A DNA stretch of 38,715 nt, from positions 1 through 38,715 of the forward strand of contig JAWXBP010000388.1 of assembly GCA_034440135.1 (NCBI GenBank), written 5' to 3'. Below the pieces are notes generated by a model, which worked only from the letters and a program-made list of their open reading frames with translations, was not told the origin of the DNA and did no database searches. Numbering within the stretch: the stretch's first letter is position 1; every line of letters starts with the position of its first letter. This document shows, piece by piece, positions 1 through 8,240 of the stretch. The translations under genes and the position numbers were made by a program. Source of the DNA: Planctomycetia bacterium. GTDB lineage: Bacteria; Planctomycetota; Planctomycetia; Pirellulales; JALHLM01.

Positions 1-1
1 G

Positions 2-184
2 CTGGTGCATGATCTGAAGTTGGTGCTCGGCCAGTGGTCGGTCAACGACGCGAAGTCCAATGAGCCAGCGGTGCTGCGTCAGCGTTTGCCGGAGTTGTTT
101 CAGAACTTCCCGTTACTGCATTCGACACCCCACGAACAGGCTAGCTGTAGGGCAAGACATCCTCTACCCCCCGCGCAAAGATGA
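2..184 (+). pseudogene. Remnant of ISAs1-like transposase (partial at window edge)
   Basis: An open frame runs in from the left edge and stops at a TGA at 182-184. Its first ~40 residues contain LKLVLGQWSVNDAKSNE followed by a leucine-rich stretch, which resembles the LVLGQ...KSNE segment near the catalytic core of ISAs1-family DDE transposases. After about position 125 the frame no longer looks like a transposase and soon ends, so the gene appears truncated or scrambled. No terminal inverted repeat could be placed because the element begins outside the window. The family call rests on recalled motif similarity only; another DDE transposase family is possible. Confidence 0.4.
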
Positions 185-628
185 ACCGCTGTTGCCTGGT
201 CGGCGCGAGCTGGTCACTGGCCTAGCTCCAACCGCCGCGCCGCCTCACGGTACATCCGCAGAAGGTCCGCCCGTTCAAACTCCCCGCGTAGCTGCTTCAG
301 TTGCTACAGTAGCAGCGCCCGAGGGTCCGGCAATTCTCGGCACCGGGCAATGATGGCTTCTAGGTGGTCGCGTAGATCGCGGGCGTTGGCGGGCATTGGG
401 GCCGGGTAGCCCACGGCACCGCTGTCTTTCAGGGCAGGACGCCGGGGCTCTGTGTGTCCCGTTTCTGTCGTCCGCCAAGTGTCTCGTGCCTTTTGGACCG
501 ATACGCTTAGGGTGGTGTCGCCGACACCTGTAACCGCCTGCGACACCCGGTTATTGCATACAACTTGCAAAATGCCGCAAGTGGAGTTGAGCCTATAAAA
601 CAAGGCTTTTATCGAAGAATCCAGGATA
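185..628. other. Gene-poor decayed stretch
   Basis: No convincing gene lies here. A minus-strand frame (603 down to about 220) reads through a coding-looking, Leu/Arg/Glu-rich segment, but a TAG at 304-306 interrupts it and it continues for only 28 more codons. It may be a broken helper or transposon gene. A small palindrome, ggtgtcg-c-cgacacc, lies at 514-528. The stretch sits between a transposase remnant and an abnormal tRNA-like sequence, which fits degraded mobile DNA. Confidence 0.35.
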
Positions 629-689
629 TCGGTCTAAAGCCAAGAACGCTTCCGAAGACCGATGCGCTATCCAGTTGCGCCACGGGCGC
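629..689 (-). pseudogene. tRNA-Arg(UCG)-like segment with 17-nt anticodon-loop insertion and no T arm
   Basis: Read on the minus strand from 689, the sequence matches a tRNA 5' part: acceptor strand GCGCCCG (689-683), TG, D stem GCGC, D loop AACTGGATA, D stem GCGC, then anticodon stem TCGGT (662-658). The 7-nt loop CTTCGGA (657-651) gives anticodon UCG. The matching 3' anticodon strand ACCGA is present at 633-629, but 17 extra nucleotides (650-634) separate it from the loop. No T arm or complementary CGGGCGC acceptor strand was found after it. It is either a tRNA relic, for example left by an element that inserted at the anticodon loop, or an intron-like interrupted gene with a divergent 3' half. 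Relic is the default reading. Confidence 0.5.
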
Positions 690-713
690 GTGGGGCCTGA
701 TCGGCCGGGAGCA

Positions 714-741
714 ATTGTACCAGAATACGGCGAAGTGCCAA
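714..741 (-). promoter_or_regulatory. Sigma-70-type promoter for the tRNA-like segment
   Basis: On the minus strand TTGGCA (741-736) and TACAAT (719-714) are separated by 16 nt, close to the TTGACA/TATAAT consensus. The tRNA-like 5' end at 689 lies 24 nt downstream of the -10 box, a normal leader length for a tRNA gene. The promoter suggests the locus was once, or still is, transcribed. Confidence 0.45.
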
Positions 742-793
742 ACCGCCGTGCGTGAGGCGAGCGCGGGGGCGCGGGGGTCCCTGATCGGCGGAA

Positions 794-1966
794 CTAGAGT
801 CTTGCGAAGGCTTCCAGGGCTTGTTCGATGTGTTCCGGCTCGAGCGCCGCGGAGACCTGCACGCGAAGCCGGGCCTGACCCTGAGGGACGACCGGGAAGC
901 CGAAGCCGACGACCATCACGCCGAGTTCCAGCAGGCGTTCGCTCTTGGCGATCGCTGCGGCCGCGTCGCCGATCATGATCGGGATGATCGCCGTGGGAGA
1001 ATCATGCAGGTCGAAACCGAGGCGGCTCAGTCCGGCGCGCATGGCGGCGACGTTGGCATGTAGTCGCGCGACGCGCTCAGGTTCACGTTCAACGATTTCG
1101 ATCGCACGCCGCGCGCTGTAGGCGACGGTGGCGGGCAGCGCGTTGGAAAACAAGCTGGGCCGACTGCGCTGGACCAGCAGATCGATCACCGCCTGTGAAG
1201 CGGCTACGTAGCCGCCGGCTGCGCCGCCGAGCGCTTTGCCGAGGGTGCCGGTGAGGATGTCGATTTCGTTGAGCAGGCCGAAATGTTCCGGCGTGCCGCG
1301 CCCCGTTTTGCCGAGGACGCCGACGCCGTGCGAGTCGTCTACGATGAGCAGCGCCTCGTAGCGACGGCATAGCTCAACAATCTCCGGCAACCGGGCAACG
1401 TCGCCTTCCATGCTGAAGACGCCGTCGGTGATCACGAATCGGGCCGCCTTGTCGGCGTGCTCGCGCAGCTTGGTTTCCAAGTCGTTGAGATCACTGTGCC
1501 GGTAGACCGCCTTCGTCGCGCCGCGGACCAGGCGGCAACTGTCGATGATGCTGGCGTGATTCAACTCGTCGGAGAGAATCACGTCCCCTTCGCCAGCGAT
1601 CGTGGGCAACAAAGCTTCGTTGGCGTTCCAGCAACTGACGTAAGTGAGCGCGCTCGGTGCGCCGACGAAGCGGGCGATCGTTTCCTCGATCTCGCGATGG
1701 CAGGCCAACGTCCCGCAGATGAAGCGGACGCTGGCCGTGCCGGCGCCGTACGCCCGGAGGCCGTCGTGGCCGGCGGCGACTACTTCCGGATGGTCGGCCA
1801 GGCCAAGGTAATTGTTGGAGCAGAGCACAATCACCGGGCCGCGGCCTTGGATCGTGGCGGTGGCCGACATCGGACCGGTGACGTAGGCCAGCCGCTTGTA
1901 TTGGCCGGATTGCCGGAGACCGGCCAGGAGGGCGTCGGTGCGTTCGTTGAATTGGCGATTGGGCAT
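794..1966 (-). CDS. kbl: 2-amino-3-ketobutyrate CoA ligase / AKB synthase-family PLP enzyme
   Basis: The 390-aa protein belongs to the alpha-oxoamine synthase family of fold-type I PLP enzymes. Kbl cleaves 2-amino-3-ketobutyrate with CoA to glycine and acetyl-CoA, the second step of threonine catabolism. Visible motifs: SNNYLGL near residue 50, GTASVRFICGT near 76-86, DELNHASIIDS near 133, DDSHGVGVLG near 210 (PLP ring contacts), and the Schiff-base lysine in GTLGKALGG (K244). FICGTLACH and the TLGKALGGAAGGY context favour Kbl over BioF. The start MPNRQF at 1966 was chosen because the longer frame runs into the divergent kinase gene and has no family-like residues. No threonine dehydrogenase gene is adjacent. 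It is divergent from the kinase/regulator pair and near a proline catabolism gene. Confidence 0.85.
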   Translation of the reverse strand: MPNRQFNERTDALLAGLRQSGQYKRLAYVTGPMSATATIQGRGPVIVLCSNNYLGLADHPEVVAAGHDGLRAYGAGTASVRFICGTLACHREIEETIARFVGAPSALTYVSCWNANEALLPTIAGEGDVILSDELNHASIIDSCRLVRGATKAVYRHSDLNDLETKLREHADKAARFVITDGVFSMEGDVARLPEIVELCRRYEALLIVDDSHGVGVLGKTGRGTPEHFGLLNEIDILTGTLGKALGGAAGGYVAASQAVIDLLVQRSRPSLFSNALPATVAYSARRAIEIVEREPERVARLHANVAAMRAGLSRLGFDLHDSPTAIIPIMIGDAAAAIAKSERLLELGVMVVGFGFPVVPQGQARLRVQVSAALEPEHIEQALEAFARL

Positions 1967-2064
1967 GAATACAGGTTCCCTGGGCCGTACGGTTCGAGCA
2001 TCATTGTCCCCAACTTTGTTGGGTCGGCAAGGCAGATGAGCCAGCCGGTAGGTGTCGCTCCGCA

Positions 2065-2093
2065 TTGCGAATCGGTGGAGAATGATCGACAAT
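2065..2093 (+). promoter_or_regulatory. Possible promoter for the histidine kinase gene
   Basis: TTGCGA (2065-2070) and GACAAT (2088-2093) are separated by 17 nt, about 55 nt before the chosen kinase start at 2149. A short dyad, cccaac-ttt-gttggg (2009-2023), lies further upstream in the same divergent spacer. The boxes only partly match the consensus. Confidence 0.3.
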
Positions 2094-2148
2094 TTACGAT
2101 GTCGGCCGCATGAATGCGGTCTGTTGCGTCGCCCCAGCCGGGATCGCC

Positions 2149-3582
2149 ATGACTGAGAACGCCACACCGGACATCACCTGGCCGATTCGCTATCAGTTAC
2201 TACTGCCGAACCTGGGCGTATTGGGGTTCGCGATTGTCGGCGCGGCGCTGTTGGGCGCCGTTTGGTCGGGGCGCGTGGCGGATCGGCGGATTGAGCACCA
2301 GTTGCATTCGATGGCGGCGACCTTGGCCAATTCTCGTTTTCCGTTGACGGACGCCGTGTTGGCGCAGGTGCGCGACCTTTCGGGAACGCAATTGGCGGTT
2401 ACCAACCAAGCGGGCAAGGTCGTTACGTTGAGCGACCCTGCGCTGGCCGCGTTTCCGTTTCAGGAGCTCTCGCCGCTGCGATCGGGAAACACGGAGCGCG
2501 TGAAGGTCATCTCCGATCGACAAGGCGAACAGTATTTGCATTGCACCGTTGCGCTGAATTCGCGTTCCGCGAACACGCGGGGCGAGACGTTGCATGTGCT
2601 ATTTCCGCATGCGCTGTGGTGGGACGCCGTCGCCACCGCGGTGTGGCCGCCGCTATTGGTGGGACTGGTCGGCGCGGGCATCGGCGTGCCGACAGGATTG
2701 CGTCTGGCGTGGCGGATCGCCGAACGCATCGAACGCCTGCGGCAACATTTGGCGCAACTCGCCGCGGGCCGGACGGAGCGACTTATTGTCGACGGGCCGC
2801 ATGACGAGTTGCGTTCGCTCGCCGTCGCGGCGAATCAATTGGCGGATCAACTCGACGGTTTTCGACAGACGATTCAACGGCAGGAGCGACTGGCCGTCGT
2901 CGGGCAGTGGAACGCAGGGCTATTGCATCAACTGCGGAACTGCGCCGCCGGAGCGCAGATGGCCGTGAGGATTCATCGTAAGCACTGCATTTACGGCGAC
3001 GTCGAAAGCTTGGACGTGGCGGCGCGGCAATTGGATTTGTTATCGGACCACGTGCAGCGTTCCTTGGTTATGGGACGCGAGGAGCGGCCCGCGCGCGGCA
3101 GTTGCCAAGTGGGAGAAGCGCGTCAGGAAATCATGCGGTTGCTCTCCCCGATGTTGCGACATCGCCGCGTGACGCTGGAATGGAATGGCGATGCCGACGC
3201 GACGATCGTGCCCGTCAGCTCCGAAAACCTGCGGCATTTGATTTCCAACTTGTTGATCAACGCGGTGGATGCGGCCGGGGCGGGTGGGAAGGTGACCGTA
3301 GCGTCGACGCGCAGCGAAGATCTGCGCACCTGCATTCACGTACGGGATTCCGGCCCGGGTTTGGCGACAGAGGTTGTTGCATCGGCCTTTGAGGCATTCG
3401 TCACCACCAAGGCTGAAGGAATTGGACTTGGGTTGGCGATTTGCCGGAGAATCATGGAAGACTGTGGCGGCAGCCTGAGCTATCGGCACGGCGACGGCGC
3501 GTGTTTCGAAGCGCAGTTTCCCGCTATAACTGCGGATACATTGAAGACTACTGAAACAGTGTCTGCCGGCGATACGACATAG
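2149..3582 (+). CDS. Membrane-bound sensor histidine kinase
   Basis: The protein has an N-terminal membrane segment (LGVLGFAIVGAALLGAVW, near residue 22-40), an extracytoplasmic domain of about 120 residues and a second membrane segment (PLLVGLVGAGIGVPTGL, near 167-184). A HAMP-like linker follows, then a dimerisation/phosphoacceptor helix with H260 in LLHQLRN. The HATPase region has an N box (NLLINAVDAA), a G1 box (RDSGPGL) and GIGLGLAICRRIM. It resembles NtrB-class kinases, which pair with sigma-54 activators, and the next gene is such a regulator 102 bp downstream. The input signal is unknown. The start at 2149 (MTENATPD) was preferred over ATG 2110 because a GGGA lies just upstream; the earlier start adds 13 residues and is not excluded. 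Confidence 0.88.
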   Translation: MTENATPDITWPIRYQLLLPNLGVLGFAIVGAALLGAVWSGRVADRRIEHQLHSMAATLANSRFPLTDAVLAQVRDLSGTQLAVTNQAGKVVTLSDPALAAFPFQELSPLRSGNTERVKVISDRQGEQYLHCTVALNSRSANTRGETLHVLFPHALWWDAVATAVWPPLLVGLVGAGIGVPTGLRLAWRIAERIERLRQHLAQLAAGRTERLIVDGPHDELRSLAVAANQLADQLDGFRQTIQRQERLAVVGQWNAGLLHQLRNCAAGAQMAVRIHRKHCIYGDVESLDVAARQLDLLSDHVQRSLVMGREERPARGSCQVGEARQEIMRLLSPMLRHRRVTLEWNGDADATIVPVSSENLRHLISNLLINAVDAAGAGGKVTVASTRSEDLRTCIHVRDSGPGLATEVVASAFEAFVTTKAEGIGLGLAICRRIMEDCGGSLSYRHGDGACFEAQFPAITADTLKTTETVSAGDTT

Positions 3583-3584
3583 CG

Positions 3585-3630
3585 TCGTTTCGCTCCGCGA
3601 AAGGAAATGCCCTTTCACGGAGCGAAACGA
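3585..3630. repeat. 20-bp inverted repeat between kinase and response regulator
   Basis: Arms 3585-3604 and 3611-3630 are complementary over 20 bp with one mismatch and enclose a 6-nt loop. The hairpin starts 2 bp after the kinase stop codon. No run of T follows, so it is not a classic terminator. It may partly terminate, attenuate or stabilise the mRNA between the two genes, or be a palindromic intergenic repeat. ATG 3607 lies in the loop, which argues against that codon as the regulator start. Confidence 0.7.
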
Positions 3631-3684
3631 GACTGTGGTTGTTCGCCAACAAAGCGTTTTCATCATTCTTATAGGACTGCTGCT

Positions 3685-5088
3685 TTGAGCCGCGTACTGG
3701 TAGTGGACGACGAAGAGAGCATTTGCTGGGCGCTGGAACGCGTGTTGACCGGCGAAGGACACGAAGTGTTTTCCGCTGCCACGGCGGAGGACGCCTTGCG
3801 ATGCGCGCGTCAAGCGCCGCCGGACGTGATCATGTTGGACGTGCGGTTGCCGGGCCGTGACGGACTAGACGCGATGAGCGACCTGCGCGAGGCGTCGAGC
3901 GCCGCCTCCGTGGTGGTGATGACGGCATTCGGCGATCTCGATACCGCGGTCCGCGCGATGTCGCAAGGCGCTTCGGATTATCTCACGAAGCCGTTCGACC
4001 CGGATCGCGCCGTGGCAGCGGTGCGCCAAGCGACGCGCAAGCGGCCAGCGCCGTCGAACGAATCGCTCGTGGCGGCGCCGGGCGGCATGGTCGGTTCGAG
4101 CCCGCCGATGCAGGAAGTTTTTAAGCGCATTGCGCTGGCCGCGCCGACGGAAGCGCCGGTGCTGATCTCCGGCGAAAGCGGGACCGGCAAGGAATTGGTG
4201 GCCGCCGCCTTGCATCGACATTCCCCGCGCGCAGAACGGCCGTTAATTCCCGTGAATCTGGCCGCGCTCAGCGAAGGCGTCGCCGAGAGCGAGTTGTTCG
4301 GCCATGTGCGCGGCGCGTTCACCGGAGCGGTGGAAAATCGGCGCGGCCTTCTGGAATCGGCCGACGGCGGGACTTTGTTCCTGGATGAAGTGTCGGAGAT
4401 TCCGCTGTCGCTGCAAGTCAAGCTGCTGCGCGTGCTGGAGCAAGGCCAGGTCGCGCCGGTCGGAGGGACGATCGAACGTCAGATCAACGTGCGCCTGATT
4501 TCGGCGACGAATCGCGACTTGCGCACCGCGGTGCGCGAAGGGACGTTTCGCGAGGATTTGTACTATCGTTTGGCCGGTTTCGAGATTGGACTTCCCCCTC
4601 TGCGCGAGCGCGGCGAAGATCTATTAACGTTGGCCCGGCACTTCTTGCGCGCGGAATGGCGAGGCGCGGAGCGACCGGATTTCTCCTCAGACGCAATCTC
4701 CGCGCTACGCCGCCGCCGTTGGCTGGGCAATGTCCGCGAGCTGCGCCATGCCGTGCTGCACAGCGCGATTCTGGCGCGCGGCGGCATCATCGGCGCGGAG
4801 CACTTGCCGCCGCCGCTGGAAGTGGGACGCGCTGCCGACGGGAACATCGCGCGACGCGTACAGGAATCCGTGGCGCAATGGGCGGACGATTTGCTCGCGC
4901 GGGAACCGCAGGCCATCGATATGTACGAGCGGCTATTGTCACTCGTCGAACCGCCCGCACTGCACAAAGCATTGGATTTCCATCGCGGCAATCGGTTGGA
5001 GGCCTCGCGCACACTTGGGTTGCATCGAATGACTCTCCGCAAGAAGCTGCGCGGCGCGACATCGGAAGCGGATACGACCGAGGAATAA
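3685..5088 (+). CDS. NtrC-family sigma-54-dependent response regulator
   Basis: The protein has about 467 residues in three domains. The receiver starts [12 protein letters not shown] with acidic residues D8/D9 and phosphoacceptor D52 in MLDVRLPG. The central AAA+ domain has Walker A GESGTGKE, the sigma-54 contact loop GAFTGA, and Walker [14 protein letters not shown]. The C-terminal Fis-type helix-turn-helix is near residues 430-460 ([20 protein letters not shown]). GAFTGA is intact, so it should activate sigma-54 RNA polymerase when phosphorylated, presumably by the kinase just upstream. The start is taken as TTG 3685 because AGGA at 3673-3676 is well spaced and the receiver homology starts there; ATG 3607 lies inside a hairpin and adds 26 unrelated residues. 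A likely target is the putA-type gene downstream (inference). Confidence 0.88.
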   Translation: MSRVLVVDDEESICWALERVLTGEGHEVFSAATAEDALRCARQAPPDVIMLDVRLPGRDGLDAMSDLREASSAASVVVMTAFGDLDTAVRAMSQGASDYLTKPFDPDRAVAAVRQATRKRPAPSNESLVAAPGGMVGSSPPMQEVFKRIALAAPTEAPVLISGESGTGKELVAAALHRHSPRAERPLIPVNLAALSEGVAESELFGHVRGAFTGAVENRRGLLESADGGTLFLDEVSEIPLSLQVKLLRVLEQGQVAPVGGTIERQINVRLISATNRDLRTAVREGTFREDLYYRLAGFEIGLPPLRERGEDLLTLARHFLRAEWRGAERPDFSSDAISALRRRRWLGNVRELRHAVLHSAILARGGIIGAEHLPPPLEVGRAADGNIARRVQESVAQWADDLLAREPQAIDMYERLLSLVEPPALHKALDFHRGNRLEASRTLGLHRMTLRKKLRGATSEADTTEE

Positions 5089-5107
5089 GGTCGTACAATG
5101 CATAGCG

Positions 5108-5181
5108 CCGGAAGCGTGAGCGCTCGGAGAGAATGGAGTACGACGTCATTTGCAATTCTCTCCGGACGTTGACGCTTTCGG
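5108..5181. promoter_or_regulatory. Nested dyad upstream of putA (possible activator site or terminator)
   Basis: Inner arms 5125-5134 (cggagagaat) and 5155-5164 (attctctccg) are perfect 10-bp complements. Outer arms 5108-5117 and 5172-5181 match with one wobble-type difference. The structure lies between the regulator stop and the -24/-12-like element at 5202-5217. It could be a dyad enhancer site for the NtrC-type protein or an RNA hairpin ending the regulator transcript; the sequence alone does not decide. Confidence 0.45.
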
Positions 5182-5201
5182 GACTCTGGCTTAGGTCTGC
5201 T

Positions 5202-5217
5202 TGGCACGGAACTTGAA
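5202..5217 (+). promoter_or_regulatory. Sigma-54-like -24/-12 element at putA
   Basis: TGGCACG-GAAC-TTGAA has exact sigma-54 promoter spacing and differs from TGGCACG-N4-TTGCA at one base, the C of the -12 GC. It lies just after a gene for a sigma-54 activator. A concern is position: transcription would start near 5228, slightly inside the predicted coding start at 5221, so either a later start codon is used or the match is fortuitous and overlaps the ribosome-binding region. Confidence 0.35.
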
Positions 5218-5220
5218 TTC

Positions 5221-8200
5221 ATGGACGACTTTACTGGAGCGGACCTCGCGGCAATCGAACGGACGACTCAAGAAGTCGGCCGGCAGTTGCTGGCCGCCGC
5301 TTCGGCCCGGCAGCCGAACGTGCTGGAACGACGCTGGTGGGAAGACCGAATCATGTCCTGGGCGATGCAGGACGAGTCGGTCAAGGTGCAGATGTTCCGT
5401 TTTGTGGACGTGTTGCCGATGCTCGATGCAAGCGAGGCGGTGCTCCGGCATCTGCACGAGTACTTCGACGAAGTGCGTCAGTTTCTGCCGTCGGCCGTGC
5501 GGATGGGGCTCGCCGTGGCGCAGCCGGATTCGTTGGCCGGTCGCGCGCTAGCGATCGCGGCACGCCGCAACGCGATGAACCATGCACGGCGTTTCATCGC
5601 CGGCACAAACGCCGATGAAGTTTTGAGCGCCGCAGTGCGACAGCGCAAGCTACGGCGCGCGTTCACGCTCGATTTGTTGGGCGAGGCCGTGGCCAGCGAG
5701 GCGGAAGCGGAACGTTATCTGCAAGCCTACCTCGGCTTGATCGAATCGATCGCGCCCATAGCGAACGCCTGGCCCGAGGCGCCGCAGGTCGATCGCGCCG
5801 ACTACGGTCTGCTGCCGCGGATGAACGTCTCCATTAAGCTTTCGGCGCTTGATTGCCGGTTCGACGCGATCGACCCCGAAGGGACGTCGCGGCGCGTCGG
5901 GGCGCGGTTGCGAAAGTTGCTGCGCGTCGCGCGCGAGCGGCGGACATACGTGCATGTCGATATGGAGTCGTACAAGACGAAAGATCTCACGCTCCGCATC
6001 TTTCAGGAGATCTTGCTGGAAGAAGAATTCTGCGACCTGGCCGACGTAGGCATTGTGATTCAATGCTATCTCCGCGACGCGCTGGACGATTTGGCGCAGC
6101 TACGGGATTGGGCCAAGCACCGCGGCACGCCGGTGTGGGTGCGGTTGGTGAAAGGGGCGTACTGGGACTACGAGACAGTGCATGCGCAAGCCACCGGCTG
6201 GCCAATTCCGGTATTTCAAGAGAAGTGGGAATCGGACGCCTGCTTCGAGCAAGCGACTCGCTTCGTGTTGCGAAACCGACAATGGCTGCGTCCGGCGCTC
6301 GGCAGTCATAACCTGCGCTCCTTAGCGCACGGCATTGCCGTCTCGCGACACTTGGGCCTGCCGACCAACTCGCTCGAAATGCAGATGCTCTACGGAATGG
6401 GCGACGCCGAGAAGGACGCAATTGTGCAGATGGGATATCGCCTGCGCGTCTATATGCCGTTCGGAGAACTGATCCCGGGCATGGCGTATCTGGTGCGAAG
6501 ACTGTTGGAAAATACTTCAAATGATTCCTTCCTACGGGCCAGCTTTACCGAGCATGTGGCCCCGGAGAAGTTGCTGATGAACCCGCTCGACGCGCAGCGC
6601 GCGCCCCTTTCCGCCGAACGCCAAGACGCATCGCATCACGACGGGCCATTCGCGCCGCGGTTTCGCAATGAACCGCCGGCCGATTTCACCAAGCCCGCTG
6701 CACGGCACGCGATGCAAACGGCGATCGATGCGGCTCGCGCGCAGTTCGGACGCCACCATCGGCTCATGATCGGCGGGCGCGAGATCGACACGCCTACCAA
6801 GATCGTGTCGCTGAATCCATCGCATTTGAAACAAATCGTCGGCACGACGGCCTCGGCGGACGCAAAGTTGGCCGCGGACGGTGTGACGACCGCGCATGCC
6901 GCGTGGCCGGCATGGAGCGCGCTCGGTGCTGCGCAACGCGCCGAGTACTTGCGCGCCGTCGCAGAGGGCATGCGCCGCCGGCGCTGGGAATTGTCCGCGT
7001 GGATCGTGCATGAAACCGGTAAGGGCTGGCGCGAGTCCGACGCAGACGTCTGCGAGGCCATCGACTTTTGCGAGTTTTATGCCCAGCAAGCGATCTTCCT
7101 GGAAACATCGCAGGGCGTCGACGTGCCGGGCGAAGAAAACCGGTTCATCTATCAATCGCGCGGCGTGGCGGCCGTGATCGCGCCGTGGAATTTTCCGCTC
7201 GCGATTCTGACCGGCATGGCCGTGGCGGCGCTCGCCACGGGCAATACCGTGGTGATGAAGCCGGCGGAACAGTCTTCGATCGTCGCCGCGAAGCTGATGG
7301 AACTGTTCGTCGCGGCGCAACTGCCCGCGGGTGTTGTCAACTTTTTGCCCGGCGATGGCGCGGCGGCCGGCGCGGCGCTGGTGGAGCATCCGCAAACTGC
7401 GATCATCGCCTTCACCGGTTCGCTTCAAGTTGGCTTGGCAATCCACGCCCGAGCGGCGGACACGTCGCCGCAAGCGGTCAGCGGCGTGAAACGCGTGATC
7501 GCCGAAATGGGGGGTAAGAACGCCATCATCGTCGACGACGACGCCGACCTCGACGAGGCGGTGCTGAGCGTGGTGCAAAGCGCGTTCGGCTATCAAGGGC
7601 AGAAGTGTTCCGCATGCTCGCGCGTGATTGTGTTGGAACGCATTCACTCCGTATTTGTCGAACGCCTGGTCGAAGCGGCGCGGAGCCTGTCGATCGGGCC
7701 CGCCGAAGCCCCCGGGACCGACGTCGGACCGGTGATCGACGCCGAGGCCTTCGCGCGGATTCAGGACTATTGCCGGCTCGCGGAACAGGAAGGACGCGTG
7801 GCGCTGGCAAGCGACGTTGGCACATTGGCGGGCGAGGGTTACTACGTCGGCCCACGGATTGTCACGGACGTATCGCCGCAGTCGCGTTTAGCTCAAGAAG
7901 AAATCTTTGGGCCCGTGCTGGCGGTGCTCCGCGTGAAAGATTTCGCGGAAGCGTTGCGGGTGGCGAATGGTACGGAGTACGCCCTTACGGGCGGAGTGTT
8001 TTCGCGCAGCCCAGCGCACCTGGACCAGGCACGGCGCGAGTTTCAGGTCGGCAATCTTTATCTGAACCGTGCGATCACCGGCGCGCTTGTCAATCGCCAA
8101 CCGTTCGGCGGCTTCAAAATGTCGGGCATCGGCAGCAAGGCCGGCGGCGCGGATTATTTGCTGCAGTTCGTGGTGCCGCGGACGATCACCGAAAACACGA

Positions 8201-8232
8201 TGCGCCGCGGGTTCGCTCCACCGGCTGAATGA
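5221..8232 (+). CDS. putA: Bifunctional proline dehydrogenase / L-glutamate gamma-semialdehyde dehydrogenase
   Basis: This 1003-aa fusion converts proline to glutamate. The N-terminal half (about residues 100-440) is an FAD-dependent proline dehydrogenase barrel: ISIKLSAL-type NVSIKLSALDCRFD, WVRLVKGAYWD, ALGSHNLRSLA, QMLYGMGD and a YMPFGELIPGMAYLVRRLLENTSN end. The C-terminal half (about 530-985) is an NAD aldehyde dehydrogenase: IAPWNFPLAI, FTGSLQVG, catalytic Glu in VIAEMGGKNAI and catalytic Cys C796 in YQGQKCSACS, then EEIFGPVL and QPFGGFKMSGIGSK. The N-terminal ribbon-helix-helix DNA-binding domain of enterobacterial PutA is absent, so it should not repress itself. The ATG at 5221 has CGGA about 11 nt upstream. 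It follows the two-component pair, which may regulate it. Confidence 0.93.
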   Translation: MDDFTGADLAAIERTTQEVGRQLLAAASARQPNVLERRWWEDRIMSWAMQDESVKVQMFRFVDVLPMLDASEAVLRHLHEYFDEVRQFLPSAVRMGLAVAQPDSLAGRALAIAARRNAMNHARRFIAGTNADEVLSAAVRQRKLRRAFTLDLLGEAVASEAEAERYLQAYLGLIESIAPIANAWPEAPQVDRADYGLLPRMNVSIKLSALDCRFDAIDPEGTSRRVGARLRKLLRVARERRTYVHVDMESYKTKDLTLRIFQEILLEEEFCDLADVGIVIQCYLRDALDDLAQLRDWAKHRGTPVWVRLVKGAYWDYETVHAQATGWPIPVFQEKWESDACFEQATRFVLRNRQWLRPALGSHNLRSLAHGIAVSRHLGLPTNSLEMQMLYGMGDAEKDAIVQMGYRLRVYMPFGELIPGMAYLVRRLLENTSNDSFLRASFTEHVAPEKLLMNPLDAQRAPLSAERQDASHHDGPFAPRFRNEPPADFTKPAARHAMQTAIDAARAQFGRHHRLMIGGREIDTPTKIVSLNPSHLKQIVGTTASADAKLAADGVTTAHAAWPAWSALGAAQRAEYLRAVAEGMRRRRWELSAWIVHETGKGWRESDADVCEAIDFCEFYAQQAIFLETSQGVDVPGEENRFIYQSRGVAAVIAPWNFPLAILTGMAVAALATGNTVVMKPAEQSSIVAAKLMELFVAAQLPAGVVNFLPGDGAAAGAALVEHPQTAIIAFTGSLQVGLAIHARAADTSPQAVSGVKRVIAEMGGKNAIIVDDDADLDEAVLSVVQSAFGYQGQKCSACSRVIVLERIHSVFVERLVEAARSLSIGPAEAPGTDVGPVIDAEAFARIQDYCRLAEQEGRVALASDVGTLAGEGYYVGPRIVTDVSPQSRLAQEEIFGPVLAVLRVKDFAEALRVANGTEYALTGGVFSRSPAHLDQARREFQVGNLYLNRAITGALVNRQPFGGFKMSGIGSKAGGADYLLQFVVPRTITENTMRRGFAPPAE

Positions 8233-8240
8233 GAAGAACT

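Noticed and set aside
6532-7647. 371-codon minus-strand open frame inside putA
   Set aside because: It is antisense to well-supported aldehyde dehydrogenase motifs; its His/Arg/Gly-rich composition is what GC-rich third positions produce on the opposite strand.
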